Part shown: positions 1 to 10,013 of the stretch, in pieces
Position numbering within the stretch: position 1 is the first letter of the stretch
How the letters are laid out: each line of letters starts with the position of its first letter
Source: Glaciimonas soli
Lineage (GTDB): Bacteria > Pseudomonadota > Gammaproteobacteria > Burkholderiales > Burkholderiaceae_D
Direction of reading: 5' to 3'
Assembly (NCBI RefSeq): GCF_009497155.1
Contig: NZ_WINI01000007.1
Span: 255,137-319,136 of the forward strand
Length of the DNA stretch: 64,000 bases
Translations under genes and position numbers: made by a program
The notes under the pieces: generated by a model
Database searches by the model: none
What the model saw: only the letters and a program-made list of their open reading frames with translations
What the model was told of the DNA's origin: nothing

Positions 1-353
1 AAAAGATAGTTAATGCTGTCATTTTTAAACCAGATAACCTCATCGGAATTGCTTCCATAATTAACTTCCACACGATTGAATTTTTTAGGTATATCGTTTT
101 CCAATCCTCTATAACGCAACTCAATTTTTTGAGGAGTACCGAATCTATATTCTAGATAAGGTAAATTTGCTGTTTTTGAGGATTCGCAGAGAGAGACTAT
201 TTTCTTGCTTTTCTCAAGAGGACACGAAAAAAATACAACCTCATTTGGAGAGCAAAGTGTTACTGGTTCAGCTTGTGCAAAAGAAATCGAGCCAAAATAA
301 AGTGTAGATAAAATTAAAAAGTATTTCGTCATAACTGACAATTTTTTATTCAT
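1..353 (-). CDS. Secreted hypothetical protein, 3' end outside window; candidate T6SS immunity protein
   Basis: The frame opens with ATG at 353 and stays open to the window edge, giving about 117 residues of a longer protein. The N-terminus has a lysine start, a hydrophobic stretch (YFLILSTLYFGSIS) and a likely signal peptidase I site after AQA, so the product is probably periplasmic. Two cysteines follow (TLCSPNEVVFFSC), which could form a disulphide. I do not recognise a family. It starts 8 bases after the stop of a peptidoglycan-hydrolase-like gene downstream of vgrG on the same strand. That position and the export signal fit an immunity protein against that enzyme, which is inference from context only. 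Base composition is AT-rich compared with the genes after 5 kb. An alternative start is the ATG at 332. Confidence 0.6.
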   Translation of the reverse strand, partial: MNKKLSVMTKYFLILSTLYFGSISFAQAEPVTLCSPNEVVFFSCPLEKSKKIVSLCESSKTANLPYLEYRFGTPQKIELRYRGLENDIPKKFNRVEVNYGSNSDEVIWFKNDSINYL

Positions 354-361
354 GATTAAAC

Positions 362-1558
362 TCATTTGAAGGCTCCATAGGAAAGATTGTTGAATGCATC
401 TCTTCGTTCTTTAGCTGCATCCATATGTGCTCCATTGACTACTCTGGTAACTGCATTAACAGCTTTATCGGTTGCACCTTCGTCCGCTTTTTCATAAATT
501 TTGTTATGAAGCCAATACCAAACCGCTGATCTAATATAGTAGGGAAATTCTTTTACTTTCTCTGGATTTTTTAGAAAATTCGGGCTTGAATCCCCCCAAT
601 ATGTTTTGTATTCATTTTCAAATGCTTCATAGTTTTCTTTTAGTGTCAATTGGAAAATCCCGCGCCCTCTATAGCGCCAACCATCGCCAGATTCAATATT
701 TCCATTTTTCCCACGGTTACCATATGCTTTATTTGCAATAACCTCTGGTTTTGCAAGTTGTAATGGCTTTTTAGGGCTTTTTGGATTATCTATTCGACCA
801 TCTTCTTTAGCTTCTTTAGGATTTTTCCCGTAGTAGCCAAATTTTGAAATTAAAACATCTGGTTTATAGTTAAGATTCTCTTCTTTTGCAGCAAGAGTGG
901 CGCTGGCCTCTTGATGTACCTGCGCAAAAAAATGTGCCCGACGCAATACCGTATCGAGTTTGTATTTTTTTAAATCGGTATTCAATTCATCCGCGACCTC
1001 TTGCAAATGTTCTTTAGTTGCAACGGGAAAAATTGCTTTTAGTTGCAACTCAGTAATCTTGTCTGACACCGGACGCTCCGGCTCGTGTATGGGTTCAGCA
1101 TCTGCATTCTTCTTTGCATTCGGTTTTGCTCCTTGATCAGTTGTAGGAGATGGTCCCGGTGCAGGCTTTTTTGGCAAGGGCTTTTTTGGTGGCGTTGGGG
1201 GCTTAGCCGGTGAATTCTGTGGATGCCGCTCCGTTTTCCCCTTATGCTTCACCGTTTTCATATGCTCATATACCATCAATGGCTCACCGATTTTCGGCGT
1301 GATGGTGTCAATCAGTTTGAAGTTTTTTTGAAGGCGCGACCATGCGTAAACCTTGATGGGCTGTGTTGTCTTCACATGTACTTCTACACTATGGTTTTCC
1401 ACCGTGGTTGTGCCTTGTAGCTCTTGACCTTCAAAGACAATTTTGTATTTGATGTCATCCATAGGCTGAATATAGCGATTGACGAATCTGACCATGACGA
1501 CGTTGGGAACATCTGGTTGTGGCAAAAAGCGTTTGAAAAAATCTGTCCAGTCACTCAT
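362..1558 (-). CDS. Glycoside hydrolase 19-like lysozyme/chitinase domain protein, probable type VI secretion effector
   Basis: This 398-residue protein has three parts. Residues 1-100 form a small beta-rich N-terminal domain (MSDWTDFFKRFLPQP, then VEVHVKTTQPIKVYAW) of the kind that often precedes VgrG-linked toxins. Residues 105-160 are a Pro/Lys-rich linker. Residues 165-398 resemble the GH19 chitinase/lysozyme fold, with HFFAQVHQEA containing the likely catalytic glutamate region, ENLNY, and the substrate-cleft stretch YRGRGIFQLTLKENY. Its start codon overlaps the vgrG stop by 4 bases (ATGA), so translation is coupled. No signal peptide is seen, which fits delivery through the type VI apparatus rather than Sec. 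Peptidoglycan cleavage in a rival's periplasm is the inferred role. The sequence is AT-rich against the genomic background, suggesting transfer. Confidence 0.72.
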   Translation of the reverse strand: MSDWTDFFKRFLPQPDVPNVVMVRFVNRYIQPMDDIKYKIVFEGQELQGTTTVENHSVEVHVKTTQPIKVYAWSRLQKNFKLIDTITPKIGEPLMVYEHMKTVKHKGKTERHPQNSPAKPPTPPKKPLPKKPAPGPSPTTDQGAKPNAKKNADAEPIHEPERPVSDKITELQLKAIFPVATKEHLQEVADELNTDLKKYKLDTVLRRAHFFAQVHQEASATLAAKEENLNYKPDVLISKFGYYGKNPKEAKEDGRIDNPKSPKKPLQLAKPEVIANKAYGNRGKNGNIESGDGWRYRGRGIFQLTLKENYEAFENEYKTYWGDSSPNFLKNPEKVKEFPYYIRSAVWYWLHNKIYEKADEGATDKAVNAVTRVVNGAHMDAAKERRDAFNNLSYGAFK

Positions 1559-2898
1559 GCGTCTTGCTCCTGTATTGATGTGGTGTCGTCATCTGCATCT
1601 TCTGTTTTTTCTTCATGGTGATAAGAATGCCATTCGTTTTCACCAAATATAATGTCGAGCTCTTGCTCCGTTTCAGTAAAGACACGCACTGAAGTCGCAT
1701 ACTCGTCAAAAATTCCTCGCGCCAGTAATTTCCCGTTGTCGCCTGTTTCCCATATCTCATAGGATGAGCCAATCAATTCAGGGTCGTTATAGACCATTTT
1801 TCCAAGATCAATTTGTTGGCTATATGCCGCCGGTGCCGCCGCTATGTTGGTTTGATTCATTTGTGGCATTACAAACGCTCCACCCACCGCCGACGTAAAA
1901 CTCGGCGCATCACTCTGCATTTTCAAAATCCGGCCATTAATCACAATCATGTCCGGTGTCATACGGATATAGCTTTCACCGACTTGCAACAAGATGTACT
2001 TCTTGCCGCTGATGGTGGCGCCATCGTTTACTGATGTCATCGACAGTGTTTTATCGGCGGTGTATTCCATCGTATTATGTTGCGCCTGATGGATGACTTT
2101 CCCTTTGTTGGCAATCTGCCGGATATCACCATCGACCGCAAAACTTTCGATGTTTTTGCCAGCAGCGTGCAAAATGTCACCCATCGCATAATGTTGCTGA
2201 TTGGCACCAGCAACGGTGTCGATGTGTTGACCGGCGTAATGCGTTTGATCTTTCGGCGTGGCGCTGGCAATACCGGCGGGAGCGCTCATGGCAATGATGG
2301 GTTGGCCGGCAGTCGCATTGCTTTTTGCATTGACTTCATCACCAACACCATGACCAAGCGCTTCGACCGCTTGCGTTAAACCTTGCTGTGGATCGGCGTC
2401 GCGTGGGCTGCCTTCATGGGCGGCTGCTGCTTGCCCCAGGCTTTTGGCAATGTTTAAGGCTTGTTCTAAACCATTGATCAGTTCTTCACGGCTGAGCATC
2501 CCGCCTACTGCCTTGTTGCGACCATCGGTACTCAGTAATAATCCCTTGGCTGCGCGCACCACTGCTGCGCCATCGGTGCGTGCTTCCAACCCTTCGCCGC
2601 GTTCATCCTTGCGTCCGGCGTTGTCTTCAATTCTGGCGATATGTCCCAGACTGATTTGGCTGTGCTGATGATCACTTTTAAATTGCGCCTGAATTTTGTC
2701 TTGCGTGTCGTCGAGGATCAAATGGTTGCTGCGCCCGTTAGCGCTGTTGCCGCCATTGTCGCTAAACTCGCGGGAGCGTATGCCGGATAACGCTTGCTGG
2801 CTGGGCAAATTCCATGGCGGCAGATTATTTTGGTTGTTGACGGCGCCGATAATGATCGGGAGATCCGGATTGCCGCCGATGAAATCGACGATGGCCAT
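1555..2898 (-). pseudogene. vgrG: VgrG C-terminal part, 5'-truncated (type VI secretion spike)
   Basis: The open frame is 447 residues and begins in the middle of the VgrG gp5/OB-like region (VDFIGGNPDLPIIIGAV, then NLPPWNLPSQQ). It runs through the DUF2345 domain (ADKTLSMTSVNDGATISGKK) to a C-terminal extension of the type that binds effectors. Complete VgrG proteins carry several hundred more N-terminal residues (the gp27-like hub), which are missing here. Upstream of about 2895 the sequence stops resembling VgrG and becomes the end of an unrelated gene on the other strand, so the gene was cut by a rearrangement. The ATG at 2898 is fortuitous. The remaining 3' half still overlaps the effector gene by 4 bases. 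It is unlikely to form a working spike alone. Confidence 0.75.
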
Positions 2899-2900
2899 AT

Positions 2901-3053
2901 ACCTGCACTGAATCTTCCGCTTGCGTTGCCGACCTCTACCGCGCCGTGCTCGAAGTTGGGAAATCTAGCGTTGCTAATCACATCGCTAAATATATCGCCA
3001 AGGACATTGACGGTAATTGGGCGAGCGCCGATCGTACCCACGAATTTTTATGA
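2901..3053 (+). pseudogene. 3' remnant of an unidentified gene, cut at the vgrG junction
   Basis: An open frame ends with TGA at 3051 and reads ADLYRAVLEVGKSSVANH then IAKYIAKDIDG and ends RTHEFL. It has a helix-rich, protein-like composition, unlike the antisense of vgrG to its left. No start codon belongs to it, because the upstream side is the inverted vgrG remnant. I do not recognise the family. It lies 13 bases before a chain of tiny frames leading into the recombinase on the same strand, so it may have been the last complete gene of an operon with them. Confidence 0.4.
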
Positions 3054-3066
3054 CTGAAAGAGACCT

Positions 3067-3117
3067 ATGAAAAATAATAAAACCGTAAACGATACGGATT
3101 TTAGGATGGTCAGATGA
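3067..3117 (+). CDS. 16-codon frame coupled to the next small gene
   Basis: ATG at 3067 follows a purine-rich stretch (GAAAGAGA at 3056-3063) and opens a 16-codon frame ending MVR-stop. Its TGA overlaps the ATG of the next frame (ATGA at 3114-3117). The product is too short to classify. Its main interest is as a possible leader peptide that couples translation into the small gene and the recombinase. It could equally be chance. Confidence 0.25.
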   Translation: MKNNKTVNDTDFRMVR

Positions 3118-3235
3118 TTACCCAGCAAGCAGCACTCGCATCGTTAATTCATTTATTGGCATCAAAAACGGTCACAGACTGGTTGAATACACAGTTCCCA
3201 GAGAACGAAGAAATACAAACAAAGGAATTTTCTGA

Positions 3236-3239
<4 letters not shown>
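3114..3239 (+). CDS. 41-residue protein overlapping the recombinase start
   Basis: ATG at 3114 is preceded by AGGATGG at 3104-3110, a reasonable ribosome-binding site. The product begins MITQQAALASLIHLLASKT and ends in an acidic tail (FPENEEIQTKEFSE). Its TGA (3237-3239) overlaps the recombinase ATG (3236) in an ATGA arrangement, so the two are probably translationally coupled. The family is not recognised. Directionality or accessory factors of integrases are often small and adjacent, but nothing in the sequence proves that role. Confidence 0.45.
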
Positions 3240-4861
<1,622 letters not shown>

Positions 4862-4932
4862 TCTGAACTTTCTTACTACATTCTTAAAAAACAATGTCAG
4901 CACATAAAATCACTATGCTGACACTTTAAATC

Positions 4933-5009
<77 letters not shown>

Positions 5010-5160
5010 TCTGAAGAGTGAAACTATACATGATTTTTTGTAATAATGCAATGAAGATCTACGATAGGGAAGATATCTTATGCGGTGATACACTGTGGTT
5101 GCTTCAGTATTTTGCTCCGTTTACTCCACTTATTTCTCACTCAAGCGTCATCTACCGCCT

Positions 5161-5751
5161 ATGAAATTTTGCTCCGAATGTGCGCATCCTGTCAGCCTGA
5201 AAATTCCGCCTGACGACAATCGTCCACGCTATGTTTGCGACAATTGCGGCGTTATTCATTATCAAAATCCGAAGATGGTGATAGGCACGATTCCAGTGTG
5301 GGAGCGCGATAACGAATTGAAAATTCTGCTCTGCAAACGCGCAATCGAACCGCGTTATGGTTATTGGACGCTACCCGCTGGCTTCATGGAGAACGACGAA
5401 ACCACAGACGCAGCAGCGCGTCGCGAAACTGAGGAAGAAGCTGGCGCACGCATAGAACTACATGAATTGTTTGCTATGGTCGATGTACCCCGAGTGCACC
5501 AGGTGCACTTGTTTTACCGCGCCACCCTGCTCGACCTTGACTATGCTGCCGGCACTGAAAGTCTGGAAGTAGCTTTATTTACGGAAGCGCAAATCCCTTG
5601 GGACGAAATTGCCTTTCCTACTGTGACTTATACCTTGCGATCTTTTTTCGATGATTTGAAATCAGCAAGAGCAAATAACGCCAACGGCGCTGCTTTCCAG
5701 TTGCACACGCATGCTATTTATAAATCGATGCGCTCCGTTGAACCAGACTAA
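5161..5751 (+). CDS. NUDIX hydrolase with N-terminal zinc ribbon
   Basis: The product is about 196 residues from ATG 5161. It begins [11 protein letters not shown] and has a second CDNCG pair, giving a four-cysteine zinc ribbon. The NUDIX box follows at about residues 77-99 (GFMENDET, then [12 protein letters not shown]), matching the GX5EX7REUXEEXGU pattern that binds the metal and pyrophosphate. The family hydrolyses nucleoside diphosphates linked to another moiety; the zinc-ribbon type is similar to NADH pyrophosphatase relatives, but the substrate cannot be told here. A GTG at 5095 would add 22 residues that do not look conserved, so the internal ATG is preferred. It is followed 17 bases later by aat on the same strand. 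Confidence 0.85.
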   Translation: MKFCSECAHPVSLKIPPDDNRPRYVCDNCGVIHYQNPKMVIGTIPVWERDNELKILLCKRAIEPRYGYWTLPAGFMENDETTDAAARRETEEEAGARIELHELFAMVDVPRVHQVHLFYRATLLDLDYAAGTESLEVALFTEAQIPWDEIAFPTVTYTLRSFFDDLKSARANNANGAAFQLHTHAIYKSMRSVEPD

Positions 5752-5768
5752 ACCTGTCAGCCACGATC

Positions 5769-6497
5769 ATGATTCCTTGGTTAGAGCCGGATACGCCCTT
5801 CCCTGATGTCTCTGAAGCACTGCGTGACGAAGATGGTGCAGCGGGATTGCTGGCCGCTGGTGCGGACTTGTCACCGCAACGTTTGCTTAACGCTTATCGG
5901 CACGGTATCTTCCCGTGGTTTTCTGAAAGTCAGCCCATTCTGTGGTGGAGCACCGATCCACGCATGGTGTTGCATACGGAACGGCTGCGCATTTCTGCCA
6001 GCCTCAAAAAAACCTTACGCAAAGTAGAACACAGCAGATTAACCGATCAACGTTGGCAGATACGTTTTGATAGCGCTTTCGAGCAGGTCATGCGCGCTTG
6101 CGCCGCGCCGCGCCGCGATGGTCATGGCACCTGGATTTCTGATGACATCGTCCGTGGTTATTGCAGCTTGCATCGCCTCGGCTATGCCCATTCGATTGAA
6201 GTCTGGTGTGATGGCGCATTGGTTGGTGGCGCTTATGGCGTCAGTATAGGTCGCATGTTTTACGGTGAATCCATGTTTGCACGCGTCACCGATGCCTCCA
6301 AAATTGCACTGGTTTATCTGGTGCATTTTTTGCGACAACATGGTGTCACCTTGATCGACTGTCAGCAAGAAACGCCGCACTTGGCATCGCTGGGAGGCGC
6401 ACCGATTTCGCGTGTTGAATTTATCTGCCACTTGCGACAGGCAATTAATTATCCACAGATAGAGGATTGGCAGCCATTAGCATTATTTACCGATTGA
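5769..6497 (+). CDS. aat: Leucyl/phenylalanyl-tRNA--protein transferase
   Basis: The 242-residue cytoplasmic enzyme adds Leu or Phe from aminoacyl-tRNA to proteins with N-terminal Arg or Lys, marking them for ClpS/ClpAP degradation (N-end rule). Family motifs are intact: [38 protein letters not shown] and GGAYGV followed by FYGESMF. Length is normal. It sits close behind the NUDIX gene and 112 bases before bpt, the second N-end-rule transferase. Confidence 0.95.
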   Translation: MIPWLEPDTPFPDVSEALRDEDGAAGLLAAGADLSPQRLLNAYRHGIFPWFSESQPILWWSTDPRMVLHTERLRISASLKKTLRKVEHSRLTDQRWQIRFDSAFEQVMRACAAPRRDGHGTWISDDIVRGYCSLHRLGYAHSIEVWCDGALVGGAYGVSIGRMFYGESMFARVTDASKIALVYLVHFLRQHGVTLIDCQQETPHLASLGGAPISRVEFICHLRQAINYPQIEDWQPLALFTD

Positions 6498-6609
6498 TAT
6501 TGGTGATTAATTTTAGTGACTAAGATTTAATTACCACTGCCCAAAATATGGCAAACAGTGTAAATTATGAATGTCACTTAGGTCAGATGAAACCACCATG
6601 TGAGCAACC

Positions 6610-7341
6610 ATGACGCACCTAAAAGATTTGCCGTTTTCGGCCTTACAGTTTTATGCCACTGCTCCCTATCCATGTAGTTATCTGGACAACAGGATGGCGC
6701 GCTCGCAAGTGGCAACTCCGTCGCATGTGATTAACGCAGACGTGTATTCTGAATTAGTTAAAACCGGTTTTCGACGCAGCGGCGTTTTCACCTATCGCCC
6801 TTATTGCGATGGTTGTCAGGCCTGCACGCCTGTACGTACTCTAGTCAATGATTTCAAACCGAATCGCAGCCAGCGTCGCGCCTGGGACAAACATCGGCAT
6901 TTGACAGCATTGGTCACCAAGCTGGCCTATGTGCATGAACATTACGATCTGTATCTACGCTATCAAACCGCGCGCCACGCTGGTGGTGGCATGGATCAGG
7001 ATAGCCGCGATCAATACGCACAATTTTTATTGCAAAGTAAAGTCAATACACGGCTGGTCGAATTCCGCGAACCGGACGGCACTTTACGCATGGTCAGCAT
7101 TATCGACATCCTCAATGATGGCTTGTCTTCGGTTTACACTTTTTACGATCCCGATGAAACCGGTGCCTCTTTCGGCACATACAATGTTTTGTGGCAAATA
7201 AGACAAGCAAGGCAGCTGGAATTACCCTATCTTTATCTGGGATATTGGATCAAAGACAGCGGAAAAATGGCCTACAAAATCAACTTCAAGCCGTTGGAAG
7301 CCTTACGACATGGCGAATGGAATGCCCTAATTGCAACGTAA
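6610..7341 (+). CDS. bpt: Aspartate/glutamate leucyltransferase
   Basis: The 243-residue protein matches the bacterial Bpt family (arginyl-transferase-like), which attaches Leu from Leu-tRNA to N-terminal Asp or Glu so that ClpS recognises the protein. Visible family features are [18 protein letters not shown], the [11 protein letters not shown] cysteine cluster, and [11 protein letters not shown]; the C-terminal part has [17 protein letters not shown]. The full length is present. Together with aat it makes a two-enzyme N-end-rule module that covers basic and acidic N-termini. Confidence 0.94.
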   Translation: MTHLKDLPFSALQFYATAPYPCSYLDNRMARSQVATPSHVINADVYSELVKTGFRRSGVFTYRPYCDGCQACTPVRTLVNDFKPNRSQRRAWDKHRHLTALVTKLAYVHEHYDLYLRYQTARHAGGGMDQDSRDQYAQFLLQSKVNTRLVEFREPDGTLRMVSIIDILNDGLSSVYTFYDPDETGASFGTYNVLWQIRQARQLELPYLYLGYWIKDSGKMAYKINFKPLEALRHGEWNALIAT

Positions 7342-7344
7342 ACT

Positions 7345-7438
7345 ACAGTCTAAAAACCGTTTAGATTAAACGTATCGCCGCACCCCGTAAAAGCATAAGA
7401 CAAAGATGTACTACACATCTAAGAGGTTTTTAGGCAGT
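7345..7438. other. Multi-helix structured region before pyrD
   Basis: An outer stem pairs CTAAAAACC (7350-7358) with GGTTTTTAG (7425-7433), extended by CAG/GCAGT on the outside. Inside are two hairpins: GTTTAGATTAAAC (7359-7371) and AGATGT/ACATCT (7404-7420), so the region can form a closed multi-branch junction. It lies 3 bases after bpt and 64 bases before pyrD. It may be a leader, a transcript-end structure or a small repeat; no known riboswitch or terminator class is recognised. Confidence 0.35.
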
Positions 7439-7502
7439 TCCCATCCGTGTAAAATAAGCGTTCTCCTATTTTCAGCTGGCTTCATTCAGCGCATATACCA
7501 TC

Positions 7503-8549
7503 GTGCCTTCCTCATTTTTGTACTCCCTCGCCCGTCCCATCCTGTTTTCATTAGATCCTGAAGCTGCTCACAATCTGACTTTGCCAGCATTGCGTCAAGC
7601 GGCTGCGCTTGGCCTTACCAGCTTGTTACCTAAACCCGCTGCCGATCCGCGTACCGTGATGGGGATCACTTTCCCCAATCCAATCGGGCTAGCAGCGGGT
7701 CTGGATAAAGATGGCTCGTATATTGACGGCTTGGCAGCGTTAGGTTTTGGCTCCATTGAAATCGGCACGGTCACGCCAAAAGCTCAGCCTGGCAATCCAC
7801 GCCCGCGCATGTTCCGTCTGCCTGAAGCCAACGCCATCATTAATCGCATGGGCTTTAACAATGGTGGTGTCGATGCCTTTGTGAAGAATGTGCAATCGTC
7901 CAGGTTTTATCAGGAACAAAAAATACACGGTGGCGTATTAGGTCTGAATATTGGTAAAAATGCTGCCACAGCGATAGAAGATGCTGCCAGCGATTATCTG
8001 CACTGCCTCGAAAAAGTTTATCCTTACGCCAGTTATGTCACGGTGAACATCTCTTCGCCCAACACTAAAAACCTGCGTCAATTGCAAGGTGCGTCGGAGC
8101 TGGACGCACTGTTGTCTCAATTAAAACAAACACAACAACAACTAGCCGATCAGCATAAGCGTTACGTTCCAATCGTCCTGAAAATTGCACCGGATATCGA
8201 TGCAGAGCAAATCAAGAATATTGCCGACGCGCTGTTACGTCACAAAATGGATGGTGTCATCGCCACCAACACCACGATCACCCGCGACGCTGTGCAAGGG
8301 TTGCGTTATGAAAGCGAAGCTGGTGGTTTATCCGGTGCTCCGGTCTTTGAATTATCCAACAACGTGGTGCGCCAATTACATGCCGAGTTAGGCGATGCGA
8401 TACCGATTATCGGTGTCGGAGGGATTTTGAATGGTGCCAATGCAGTCAGCAAAATTGCGGCGGGAGCATCGCTGGTACAGCTATACAGTGGCTTGATTTA
8501 TCGCGGCCCGACATTGATCAACGAATGTGCGAAAGCTTTGAAACGATAA
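7503..8549 (+). CDS. pyrD: Dihydroorotate dehydrogenase (quinone), class 2
   Basis: The 348-residue enzyme oxidises dihydroorotate to orotate in pyrimidine synthesis and passes electrons to quinone at the inner membrane. The N-terminal amphipathic helices ([20 protein letters not shown]) are those of the membrane-bound class 2. The FMN barrel shows [40 protein letters not shown], the catalytic-serine stretch TVNISSPNT and IGVGGI. The start is GTG. A structured region precedes it. Confidence 0.96.
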   Translation: MPSSFLYSLARPILFSLDPEAAHNLTLPALRQAAALGLTSLLPKPAADPRTVMGITFPNPIGLAAGLDKDGSYIDGLAALGFGSIEIGTVTPKAQPGNPRPRMFRLPEANAIINRMGFNNGGVDAFVKNVQSSRFYQEQKIHGGVLGLNIGKNAATAIEDAASDYLHCLEKVYPYASYVTVNISSPNTKNLRQLQGASELDALLSQLKQTQQQLADQHKRYVPIVLKIAPDIDAEQIKNIADALLRHKMDGVIATNTTITRDAVQGLRYESEAGGLSGAPVFELSNNVVRQLHAELGDAIPIIGVGGILNGANAVSKIAAGASLVQLYSGLIYRGPTLINECAKALKR

Positions 8550-8568
8550 TTTAATCAGGAGAAGATAG

Positions 8569-8907
8569 ATGTCCGATAGCGATTTTGCCAAAACACCAAA
8601 ACCGCCGTATTACGCAGTTATTTTCACATCACTTCGTACTGCAGTTGAGAATGGCTATGGCGATACGGCAGATCGCATGGTCGAACTTGCTGCGACGATG
8701 CCGGGTTATTTAGGTGTTGAAAGTGTGCGTGATGAAAAAGGCTTTGGCATCACCGTTTCATACTGGGAAAATCGCGAGGCCATTTCCCATTGGCGCGTAA
8801 ATGCAGAGCATCGCGTTGCGCAAGAAAGTGGCAAACGCGATTGGTATGAACACTATGAAATACGCGTCGCGTTGGTGGAGCGGGCGTGGAGTAATACTAG
8901 AGCTTAA
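8569..8907 (+). CDS. Antibiotic biosynthesis monooxygenase (ABM) domain protein
   Basis: The 112-residue protein has a dimeric ferredoxin-like ABM fold signature: YYAVIFTSLRT, then MPGYLGVESVRDEKGFGITVSYWEN and HYEIRVALVER. It begins 19 bases after pyrD behind AGGAGAAGATAG, a strong ribosome-binding site, so it is probably cotranscribed with pyrD. Members of the family include heme-degrading and quinone monooxygenases, but no specific substrate can be assigned. Confidence 0.82.
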   Translation: MSDSDFAKTPKPPYYAVIFTSLRTAVENGYGDTADRMVELAATMPGYLGVESVRDEKGFGITVSYWENREAISHWRVNAEHRVAQESGKRDWYEHYEIRVALVERAWSNTRA

Positions 8908-8922
8908 TACTGGAGCTTAGGA

Positions 8923-9810
8923 CTAGAGCTTAGATTCAGGAAGCGGAATAAATTCACTCTCACCCGGTACTGGTGGAAAAAACGTGTGCTCTTGCGTTGC
9001 CCAGGCTAATTTCGCTGCTTCTATTTTTTCTTTTGAGCTCGCCACAAAATTCCACCAGACAAAGCGCGCACCACCGTCCAATGGTGCGCCGCCTAACAAC
9101 ATCAATCGGCTGGCATTCTGAGCAATCACATTGACGATGATATCCGTCCTAAGCACTACCAAAGTTCCAGCCTCTACCACTTCGCCATCAACGCTGATGG
9201 CACCATCGACCACATACAGTGCGCGTTCGGCGTAATCTTTCGCGATGTCTATTTGCGCATCCGCTTCCATGTTGATCGCTGCATACAGCGTCGGGCTGTT
9301 TGTCTTGACCGGCGATTGTTGGCCGAACGCCTGACCAGCCAAAACATGCACTGTGACGCCCACAGTTGCAACACGCGGTAAATCGGCCGCAGGATAATGC
9401 CAGAAACCGGGCGCACTTTCTTCTTCTGCCAGCGGCAAACCTATCCACATTTGTATCCCTTGCACCGGCACGTGCTGAGTGCGAATATCTTCAGGGATCC
9501 GCTCCGAATGAACAATGCCACAACCGGCGGACATCCAGTTAACGTCACCCGGTGTGATGCGCTGCACACTGCCGAGGCTGTCACGGTGCATTAACGCACC
9601 GGAAAAAAGATAAGTCACCGTCGCCAATCCAATATGCGGATGTGGTCGCACGTCACCTTCGGTGCCTTGCTCTGCAAACACCATCGGCCCCATATGATCG
9701 AAAAATACAAACGGACCGACCATGCGTGCCGCCATAGCGGGGAGCAAACGTTTAACAGGAAAACCGATGTCGCGGGTCTGGCCTTGTATGCGATGCAGAA
9801 TGCTGCTCAT
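8923..9810 (-). CDS. Pirin family protein
   Basis: From ATG 9810 the product has about 295 residues with two cupin domains. The N-terminal pirin domain has the metal site pattern HPHIGLATVTYLFSGALMHRDSLG and later GIVHSE. The C-terminal cupin has LLGGAPLDG. Pirins bind iron and some oxidise quercetin; function here is unspecified. A frame extension to 9876 exists but it reads through an inverted repeat element (9839-10002), and GGAAC precedes the 9810 start, so the shorter form is preferred. Confidence 0.87.
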   Translation of the reverse strand: MSSILHRIQGQTRDIGFPVKRLLPAMAARMVGPFVFFDHMGPMVFAEQGTEGDVRPHPHIGLATVTYLFSGALMHRDSLGSVQRITPGDVNWMSAGCGIVHSERIPEDIRTQHVPVQGIQMWIGLPLAEEESAPGFWHYPAADLPRVATVGVTVHVLAGQAFGQQSPVKTNSPTLYAAINMEADAQIDIAKDYAERALYVVDGAISVDGEVVEAGTLVVLRTDIIVNVIAQNASRLMLLGGAPLDGGARFVWWNFVASSKEKIEAAKLAWATQEHTFFPPVPGESEFIPLPESKL

Positions 9811-9838
9811 GATAGTTCCTTTAATGTTCACCGATATT

Positions 9839-10002
9839 TGCACAGAGCAGATGTAGGTAAAGCATGTTCTGCTCACAATCCGGCGCAGTACAAAACGAAA
9901 GAAATTGAGCTCAAAAATCGTCGCTCAGAGATAACCCTATTGTCGAGATCTACGTCAAAAGACCGTGAGCAGAACATGCTTTACCTACCTCTGCTCTGCA
10001 CA
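9839..10002. repeat. MITE-like inverted-repeat element, copy M1 (164 bp)
   Basis: Arms at 9839-9876 and 9965-10002 pair at 35 of 38 positions around an 88-base centre. The inner edge carries TGCTCACGGTCT on the reverse strand followed by TAGAT and TCG, shared with the element at 57987. A stretch AGCTCAATTTCTTTC also matches AGCTAACTTCTTTC there. It fills the gap between the pirin gene and the permease. No obvious target duplication is visible, and there is no coding potential beyond the spurious extension of pirin. Confidence 0.6.
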
Positions 10003-10013
10003 TCAACAGCAAT

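Noticed and set aside
9811-9876. N-terminal extension of the pirin protein
   Set aside because: The extra residues are encoded by the arm of an inverted repeat element. The internal ATG has a better ribosome-binding site and fits the pirin start.
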